Part shown: piece by piece, positions 1-4,478 of the stretch
Layout of the letters: every line of letters begins with the position of its first letter
Position numbering within the stretch: the first letter of the stretch is position 1
DNA from: Pseudomonadota bacterium
GTDB taxonomy: Bacteria; Pseudomonadota; Alphaproteobacteria; Rhizobiales; Kaistiaceae
Assembly (NCBI GenBank): GCA_023433185.1
Contig: JAEZEN010000603.1
Span: 1 to 6,101, forward strand
Direction of reading: 5' to 3'
DNA length: 6,101 bases
Made by a program: the position numbers and the translations under genes
The notes under the pieces: model-generated
What the model was told of the DNA's origin: nothing
What the model saw: only the letters and a program-made list of their open reading frames with translations
The model's database searches: none

Positions 1-562
1 CCATCACCGCGTAGAGCGAGGTGGTGACGAGGCCCGGGTCGGGCAGGAAGCGGCGCGGCACGACGGCGCGCTCGAAGGCCATCGGCGTGCCGCTGCCGGT
101 CCGGATGCGGTGCAGCCGGCAGACCTCGGCGCCGGGCGACAGGTGGAGCGCCATCACCTCGACCGGCGACGCTTGGCCGACGCTGCGGTGAAGCCAGACG
201 ACGCCGGGCTCGAGGCCGCGCGAGCGCAGGTCCTCGGAGCACGAGTTGAGGCTGGCGAGCGGCTTCTCGATGCGCGCCGCCACCGCCGTCCGGGCGCCGT
301 GGCGGCGGACCAGCAGGCCCTCGTCGACGAGGCTGTCGACCGCCTTCCGCACCGTCGCCCGCGACAGCGCGAGTTCCTCGGCGAGCTCGCGCTCCCCCGG
401 CAGCGATGCGCCCGGTGCAAGCAGCCCCTCGGCGATCGCCGCCCGTAGGCCCATTTCAAGCCGCCGGTAGAGCACCGCCGCGCCGGGCTCGGCGACATGC
501 AGTGCGCGCCGCAGATGGTCCTGCAGCGGCAGTTCGGGCGAACGGGGCAGCGGCGCGGTCAT
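1..562 (-). CDS. GntR family transcriptional regulator, HutC subfamily with UTRA domain (partial, C-terminus outside window)
   Basis: Reading leftward from ATG at 562-560 there are 187 codons without a stop, reaching the window edge, so the 3' end is missing. Residues about 30-98 form a GntR winged helix: LYRRLEMGLRAAI, then LPGERELAEEL, SRATVRKAVDSLVDEGLL (recognition helix) and RRHGARTAV (wing). From about residue 100 a UTRA-type effector domain begins (SEDLRSRGLEPG, then a stretch rich in alternating hydrophobics with RLHRIRTGSGTPMAFE), typical of HutC/PhnF-like regulators that bind a small-molecule effector. Such proteins are usually about 240-250 residues, so roughly 60 are missing. I chose the 562 start because AGGAGAGG sits just upstream. 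An in-frame ATG at 616 would add 18 Arg-rich residues and has a weaker GGGAGA site. The effector and target operon are not visible; a palindrome at 594-611 could be an autoregulatory operator. Confidence 0.93.
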   Translation of the reverse strand, partial: MTAPLPRSPELPLQDHLRRALHVAEPGAAVLYRRLEMGLRAAIAEGLLAPGASLPGERELAEELALSRATVRKAVDSLVDEGLLVRRHGARTAVAARIEKPLASLNSCSEDLRSRGLEPGVVWLHRSVGQASPVEVMALHLSPGAEVCRLHRIRTGSGTPMAFERAVVPRRFLPDPGLVTTSLYAVM

Positions 563-565
563 GAT

Positions 566-573
566 CCTCTCCT
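566..573 (-). promoter_or_regulatory. Ribosome binding site of the GntR regulator
   Basis: The minus strand reads AGGAGAGG followed by ATC and then ATG at 562. This strong Shine-Dalgarno match decides for the 562 start over the in-frame ATG at 616. Confidence 0.75.
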
Positions 574-593
574 GCCTACGTCCGTTGGGGCGC

Positions 594-611
594 CGCGACA
601 AGCGGGTCGCG
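594..611. promoter_or_regulatory. Palindrome CGCGAC-N6-GTCGCG upstream of the GntR regulator; possible operator
   Basis: A perfect 6-bp inverted repeat, CGCGAC at 594-599 and GTCGCG at 606-611, lies about 32-49 bases upstream of the chosen gntR start. GntR-family dimers commonly bind short palindromes in their own leader, so autoregulation is a fair guess. The repeat does not match the GT/TA/AC pattern usual for HutC-type sites, and such G/C-only palindromes arise easily by chance here. Confidence 0.25.
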
Positions 612-978
612 CCCATGGTTCTTGTCTCCCGCGCCGCGCCGGCGGCCGGGGTCTGTCGTCTCATTCGGCCCTCGTTCCGCGACGAGGGGATGGCGGGCGC
701 CGTGGCGGCACCGCTTTGGTTCTGTTTTTTCAGGTACCGTCCCGGCACCCGCCGCGGCGATTTCCGTCCCCGGCTCCGCGCTCCGGCACGGGGCGTCGTC
801 CCGGGCTCTCCGGGCGGCCGCGGCGGGATTTGTGGTCCCGTATCGCGACCCGATGCCCCGCCCTTAAGGCCAACACGTGGCAACGGGCCGTAGTACCCGT
901 GGGCGGACTTGCCGAGGCCTCCCGGGACGTTCGGACCGTCGTCCTCTCCGCCGGCGACGGCCAAGCCGTCATCCGCCG

Positions 979-998
979 GTGCCTTCCAGCGAAGGCAC
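979..998. repeat. Perfect 8-bp inverted repeat (hairpin) with 4-base loop
   Basis: GTGCCTTC at 979-986 and GAAGGCAC at 991-998 are exact reverse complements around the loop CAGC. No T-tract follows on either strand, so this is not a classical intrinsic terminator. It could be an RNA stem in a leader or 3' UTR, a processing site, or a protein-binding dyad. It is the strongest local dyad found by eye in the long gap. Confidence 0.5.
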
Positions 999-1114
999 GC
1001 CGCAGGCGCCGCTCCCCGCCCCGCACAGATGACGCCTCATGAGCGCGTCCCCTCGCGGGCGGGGATGGGGCGGAATCTACGCCAGGATTCGCGAGCGGGG
1101 ATAAGCGGCGCGAC

Positions 1115-1133
1115 AAACCGCGGCAATCCGCGG
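1115..1133 (-). terminator. Possible weak intrinsic terminator downstream of the small exported protein
   Basis: On the minus strand CCGCGG-ATTG-CCGCGG is followed by TTTGTC, about 32 bases after the stop of the exported-protein gene. A 6-bp all-G/C stem with a 4-base loop and three Ts is consistent with a weak Rho-independent terminator. The short T-run and the ease of forming CCGCGG pairs in this composition keep the call tentative. Confidence 0.3.
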
Positions 1134-1164
1134 AGAGAGGCGGGCACAAGCGGCCCGGCCGGCG

Positions 1165-1581
1165 TCAGGGCGCGGTCGTGATCGTGTCGACGGTGAAGGG
1201 CTCGACCTCGAGCGGCGCACGGCGCATCGGCGCGAGCGTCTCGAGGACCTGCATCCGCCCGACGAAGTCGTGCCACTCGTCGACGTCGGCGTCCTCGCCG
1301 AAGAACGACACCACGACGACGTCGAACTGCGCCGGATCGACGAGGAAGTAGTTCTTCCGCGTCTGGCCCATTTCGGACTGGGCGTCGGTGAAGCCCTCCT
1401 TCACGATCCGAAGGCCTTCATCGAAGGTCTCGGCCGTGAAGCGGTGGCTGTAGATCACCGCCGAGTCGCCGGGCGCCGGCGCATAGGCGGCGACCTCCTC
1501 GATCTCCCCGGCCATCGCGGCCGGCACGGCGGCGATCATCGTCCCGGCCACGGCCAGGGCTGCAAGCATCTTGACGGGCAT
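1165..1581 (-). CDS. Small exported protein of unknown function
   Basis: 138 residues from ATG at 1581 to TGA at 1165-1167. A clear AGGAGG (complement of 1589-1594) lies 7 bases before the ATG. Residues 1-24 are a typical Sec signal peptide: MPVK, a hydrophobic Ala/Val/Leu core and AMA before Gly25, predicting a mature periplasmic or secreted protein of about 114 residues. The mature part alternates strand-like (SAVIYSHRF, FDVVVVSFFG) and helix-like segments (FDEGLRIVKEGF, VDEWHDFVGRMQVLETLAPM), a rhythm reminiscent of ferredoxin-like or dimeric alpha/beta-barrel proteins such as the ABM superfamily. That fold is inference from pattern only. I see no catalytic motif and no cysteine. It starts 36 bases after the ParA stop on the same strand, so the two are probably co-transcribed. 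I do not recognise the family. Confidence 0.85.
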   Translation of the reverse strand: MPVKMLAALAVAGTMIAAVPAAMAGEIEEVAAYAPAPGDSAVIYSHRFTAETFDEGLRIVKEGFTDAQSEMGQTRKNYFLVDPAQFDVVVVSFFGEDADVDEWHDFVGRMQVLETLAPMRRAPLEVEPFTVDTITTAP

Positions 1582-1617
1582 CGTCCTTCCTCCTTCGATG
1601 GAAGCCAGGGGCGGGTC

Positions 1618-2265
1618 TCAGCCCTGCCTCCCGGCGTGCTTCAGAACCTCGCGGGCGAGGGCGCCCACTTCCTCGGCGGCGAGCCCGCCGGCCGCGGTCT
1701 CGAGCACGGTCCGGCCCTCGCCCATGCTCTGCGGATAGGCGACGCGGTTGCCGAGATGGATCCCGGCGATGGCGTGGCCGAGGTCGCCGGCGGCGGCGAC
1801 CATCTCGGCGGTGAGCAGCGCCCGGCCGATCGCACGGTTGATGACGATCAGGGAGCGGGTCCGCTCCTTGTCGGCCATCTCGAGGGTCGGCGTCGTCGCC
1901 CAGAGGTCGACCGGCGTCGGCTGGACCGGCACGATCACCAGGTCGGCCATTTCGATCGCGGGCCGAATCTCCAGGTCGGACTTGGGCGGCGTGTCGACCA
2001 CCACGATGTCGTGGTCGCGGGCGAGCTGTTTCGCCTCGCGCCGCGCCCCCCAGCCCGAGGCGGTGCGGAAGGCGAGGCCGACACCGTCCTCGCCGAGGGC
2101 CTGCTCGCGGCGCTCGAACCACTCGCCGAGACTGCCCTGCGGGTCGACGTCGAGGATGCCGACGGCCTTGCCGCCGCGGGCGAAGGCGACGGCGAGGTGG
2201 GCGGCGACCGTGGTCTTGCCCGAGCCGCCCTTCTGCTGCGCGACGGTGATGATCAGCCCGGGCAT
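1618..2265 (-). CDS. ParA family partition-type ATPase (orphan, no ParB nearby)
   Basis: 215 residues from ATG at 2265 to TGA at 1618-1620, a complete small ParA of the kind lacking an N-terminal helix-turn-helix. Residues 10-19, QQKGGSGKTT, are the deviant Walker A motif with signature lysine Lys12 and P-loop Lys17. LDVDPQGS (38-45) is the Walker A' motif and DIVVVDTPP (86-94) the Walker B strand. VPVQPTPVDLWAT (112-124) matches small ParAs that move plasmids or large protein assemblies by dimerising on ATP and binding DNA non-specifically. GAGGGAG (complement of 2274-2280) lies 8 bases upstream of the ATG. An in-frame ATG at 2307 lacks a ribosome site. No ParB or recognisable parS is in the window, and the downstream gene is a small exported protein. 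The cargo is unknown. Confidence 0.95.
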   Translation of the reverse strand: MPGLIITVAQQKGGSGKTTVAAHLAVAFARGGKAVGILDVDPQGSLGEWFERREQALGEDGVGLAFRTASGWGARREAKQLARDHDIVVVDTPPKSDLEIRPAIEMADLVIVPVQPTPVDLWATTPTLEMADKERTRSLIVINRAIGRALLTAEMVAAAGDLGHAIAGIHLGNRVAYPQSMGEGRTVLETAAGGLAAEEVGALAREVLKHAGRQG

Positions 2266-2414
2266 GGCGGCGTCTCCCTCTCGCTTGTGGAGCGACCGGT
2301 GGTCCATCGATTCCGACACTTGCCCGGTCGCCCCTTCAGGCTGGGTGCAGGTGTCGGAACCGGACCCTTCGGATGGCGCGTCATGCCATGCAATTGTCTC
2401 GCCACCATGGCGGT
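2266..2414. other. Intergenic region between phosphodiesterase and ParA genes
   Basis: This 149-base gap separates two minus-strand genes. Besides the inverted repeat at 2311-2359 it holds a small hairpin, CGCCA-N3-TGGCG at 2400-2412, directly after the phosphodiesterase stop and without a T-run, and a short dyad GACC-N3-GGTC at 2294-2304. The gap is wide enough for a separate parA promoter, but I cannot point to a convincing -35/-10 pair. Confidence 0.5.
2311..2359. repeat. 13-bp inverted repeat (12/13) upstream of the ParA gene; possible operator or leader stem
   Basis: TTCCGACACTTGC at 2311-2323 is the reverse complement of GCAGGTGTCGGAA at 2347-2359 with one mismatch (a G-U wobble if transcribed on the plus strand), separated by 23 bases. 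It sits 46-94 bases upstream of the ParA ATG, in the gap after the phosphodiesterase gene. On the minus strand no T-run follows, so a classical terminator is unlikely. Candidate roles are an operator or DNA site for the ParA system, or a stem in the parA leader. Confidence 0.5.
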
Positions 2415-3808
2415 CTACTCGCCGCAATAGCACGCGGCGTAGCCGCTCGGATCGGGGTATCCGACGGCGCAGGCATAGCCGTCGAGGCTGGCCGACGCCA
2501 GCGCACCGTGGCCGGAATTGTAGTTGCCCGCATAGGCGTCGCGGATGCGGCCGCCCTGGCCGAGGCCGTTCCACAGCGTCGCCACCGCCTCCGGGGAGTA
2601 GCCCGGCGCGCCATAGGCCTCCGAGAACACGTAGGCGCGCATCCACTCCGCCTCCGCCGGGCCGAGGTCGGGCAGGTTGGCGAGGCGGATCGCGGCGAAG
2701 TCGGTCGGCATGCCGCTGTCGCGGTCGTAGGTGAAGATCTGGAAGGCGGGGTTCTGGCCGAAGATCGGGCTGATCGCCGGGATCACCTTGTCGGCCATGA
2801 GCGGGCGCCCGGCGTCGTCGAGGAGCAGCCGGTAGTCGTCGGTATGGACGTGGCCGGAAAGGCCCAGGTCGATCATCGCGGCATGGTCGCGGACCAGCCC
2901 GAGGAACCCCTCGGCATAGGTGTCGGCGAGGAGCGGAGTGACCCGCGCCCGGCAGGTGTCGGCCCGCGAATGCTCGGTGGCGTAGGGATCGATCCCCCAG
3001 GGGATATGGTGGACGAGCCAGACCCGGCCGCCGGCTGCCGCCTGCGCGGCAAGGGTGGCGGCGAACCAGTCCATCTGGGCTCGGCCGGCCGCGGCGCCGT
3101 CGCGACCGCAGGCGTCGACATAGCGCTGCGACCACAGGATGTCGTTGAGCACGACGATCAGCGTCCCCGGCACCGTCGGGTGCGCCGCCGCATAGTAGCC
3201 GCCCGCGGAGAAGGTCGCGTCGAAGTCCGCGGCGACACGCTCGGGCCCGGCGAGGCGGCGGACTGTGTCGGCAAGGGCCGCGAGATAGGGCCCGCCGGGC
3301 TCGATCTCGTAGTCGCCGCAGTCCGATCGGTATTGCCGAGGGCGAAGAACACCGGCTTGCCGGAGAATGCCTCGGCCACGGCCTCCGCCACGAAGATGCT
3401 GGTGGCCGCCGCGAAGTCCCGCTGCTCGCGGGAATCGACGGCGACACCGAGCGCCCGGGCGGCATCCTCCTCGAAGCCGTGGGAGAGGAGGTCGCCGGGA
3501 TAGATGGCGAAGTCCGCGTCGGCGCCGGTCTCGCGAAGCATCGCGAGCGCCGCCGAGAGCAGCACGTGGTTGGTATCGCTGCCATATTGCGACGCCGGAG
3601 CCGGGGGCAGGGCCGCGAAGCGGGCCATCCATTCCGACGGGGCGATCCCGGCGAGCCCGCGGGCCAGTCCCGGCGGGTCGAAGGGGTCGAAGTGGATGTC
3701 GGAGACGGCAACGAAGCGTGCCGGCGCCGGGGCGGCGAGCGCCGTGCCTGCGAGCCCCGCTGTGACGATGATCGTAGCGGCGGCGATACGCTTGAGGTAA
3801 CCGGGCAT
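2415..3808 (-). pseudogene. Exported metallophosphoesterase, acid sphingomyelinase-like phosphodiesterase, broken by a -1 frameshift
   Basis: The gene starts at ATG 3808 (GGGAGAG, complement of 3814-3820, lies 5 bases upstream). Residues 1-25 are a signal peptide ending TALA. Calcineurin-type metal-site motifs follow: SDIHFDPFD (36-44), YPGDLLSHGF (103-112) and ALGNTD (156-161). After Asp161 this frame runs into 55 unrelated residues and stops at 3158. The adjoining frame resumes exactly there with SDCGDYEI, the expected continuation of the family motif GNxDSDCGDY, then VHHIPWGID (about 266-273 of the repaired protein) and GHVHTDDYR (319-327), ending at TAG 2415-2417. Restoring one base (gattcgg for gatcgg) gives a 464-residue protein, normal for bacterial relatives of acid sphingomyelinase, which hydrolyse phosphodiester or phosphate bonds outside the cytoplasm. 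As read, the product would lack the histidine half of the metal site. A recent inactivation or a one-base sequence error are both possible; the rest of the gene shows no decay. The true substrate is unknown. Confidence 0.9.
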
Positions 3809-3912
3809 CAGGTCTCTCCCGAGGGCAGGCAAGCGTAGCGCCGCCGGCGCCGACATGCCAAGCGGAGAGGGGGCGCCGCGCGGGGCGGCAGCGAGGAGGG
3901 AAGGCGAGACCC
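3809..3912. promoter_or_regulatory. Divergent intergenic region (phosphodiesterase / lemA)
   Basis: Only 104 bases separate the start codons of two divergent genes, so promoters for both must fit here or overlap the genes. A short G/C dyad, GCGCC-GCC-GGCGC at 3838-3850, lies near the middle. No recognisable sigma-70 boxes are visible, which is common in GC-rich alphaproteobacteria. AGGAGG at 3894-3899 and AAGG at 3901-3904 precede lemA. Confidence 0.45.
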
Positions 3913-4473
3913 ATGGCCACCTGGATCGTGCTCGCGGTCGCCGTGGCGATCGTCGCCGGAGGCGTCGTCCTCTACAACCGGCTGGTGCGCAGCCAGCAGA
4001 TGGCGAACGAGGGCTGGAGCGGCATCGACGTCCAGCTCAAGCGCCGCTCCGACCTGATCCCCAACCTGGTCACGACCGTGCAGGGCTATGCCGGGCACGA
4101 ACGGCATCTCTTCGAGGAGATCGCGCGGCTGAGGACGGAAGCGGGACGGATCCGCGAGGACGACGTGACCGGCCGGGCCAAGGCCGAGACCCGGCTGTCA
4201 GCGAGCGTCGGGCGGCTCATCGCGCTCGCCGAATCGTATCCCGATCTCAAGGCGAGCGAGAACTTCGGCAAGCTCCAGGCGGAGCTCGCGAAGGTCGAGG
4301 ACGAGCTCCAGATGGCGCGGCGCTACTACAACGGCGCCGTCCGCAATCTCAACATCCTCGTCGAATCGTTCCCCAGCAATGTCGTCGCGCAGCTCTTCGG
4401 CTTCCGGCTGCGGGACTATTTCGAGATCGACGATCGCGACCGCGCCGTGCCGCAGGTCGAATTCAAGGGTTGA
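3913..4473 (+). CDS. lemA: LemA family protein
   Basis: 186 residues from ATG 3913 to TGA 4471-4473, a full-length LemA. Residues about 3-21 are one hydrophobic segment (IVLAVAVAIVAGGVVLY), expected to anchor the protein with the rest as a helical domain outside the cytoplasm. The family signature is unmistakable: YNRLVRSQQMANEGWSGIDV, then QLKRRSDLIPNLV, TVQGYAGHE, LIALAESYPDLKASENF, and RRYYNGAVRNLNILVESFPSNVVAQLFGF, ending with the usual DYFEI segment. LemA proteins are widespread and their biochemical role is not settled; they are often encoded beside DUF2207 or TPM-domain membrane proteins, as here. A GAGGAGGG stretch at 3893-3900 is somewhat distant from the ATG and AAGG at 3901-3904 may serve instead. 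The next gene begins 5 bases after the stop, so the two form one transcription unit. Confidence 0.97.
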   Translation: MATWIVLAVAVAIVAGGVVLYNRLVRSQQMANEGWSGIDVQLKRRSDLIPNLVTTVQGYAGHERHLFEEIARLRTEAGRIREDDVTGRAKAETRLSASVGRLIALAESYPDLKASENFGKLQAELAKVEDELQMARRYYNGAVRNLNILVESFPSNVVAQLFGFRLRDYFEIDDRDRAVPQVEFKG

Positions 4474-4478
4474 CGCCG

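Larger units (their letters stand above)
563..1164. other. Long non-coding stretch between the GntR regulator and the small exported protein
   Basis: About 600 bases separate the end of the exported-protein gene from the start of gntR, both on the minus strand. Frames open here translate to Arg/Pro/Gly-rich text without domains, signal peptides or good ribosome sites, so I call no gene. The stretch contains a short hairpin at 1118-1133, a perfect 8-bp hairpin at 979-998, smaller dyads (cccgg/ccggg at 800-814, acggg/cccgt at 883-900), one T6 tract near 725-731 that stands out in GC-rich surroundings, and the palindrome at 594-611. The gntR promoter must lie here or further upstream, but no convincing -35/-10 pair is visible. 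I recognise no known structured RNA. Confidence 0.6.

Noticed and set aside
702..731. GC-rich imperfect stem followed by a T6 tract on the plus strand, resembling a terminator
   Set aside because: No plus-strand gene reads into it, the stem has a mismatch, and the T-run begins about 15 bases after the stem.
1048..1101. Nested inverted repeats (tcccctcgc / gcgagcgggga with inner gaatc / gattc)
   Set aside because: The outer arms need a bulge and leave 16 unpaired bases on one side. In this composition it is weak evidence for a real structure.
497..1149. Open frames of 80-181 codons in the 600-base gap on both strands
   Set aside because: All translate to Arg/Pro/Ser-rich text without domains, plausible starts or ribosome sites, and several overlap one another on opposite strands.
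1270..2734. Long plus-strand open frames (386 and 328 codons) opposite the exported-protein, ParA and phosphodiesterase genes
   Set aside because: Their translations are low-complexity Arg/Gly/Asp-rich text without domains, and the minus-strand genes there have clear motifs, signal peptides and ribosome sites. They are antisense shadows caused by high GC.
2266..3711. A 697-codon minus-strand open frame that would fuse a long N-terminal region to ParA
   Set aside because: Only its last 215 residues are ParA; the upstream part is an out-of-frame reading of the phosphodiesterase gene (Arg/Pro-rich). ParA has its own ribosome site at 2274-2280.
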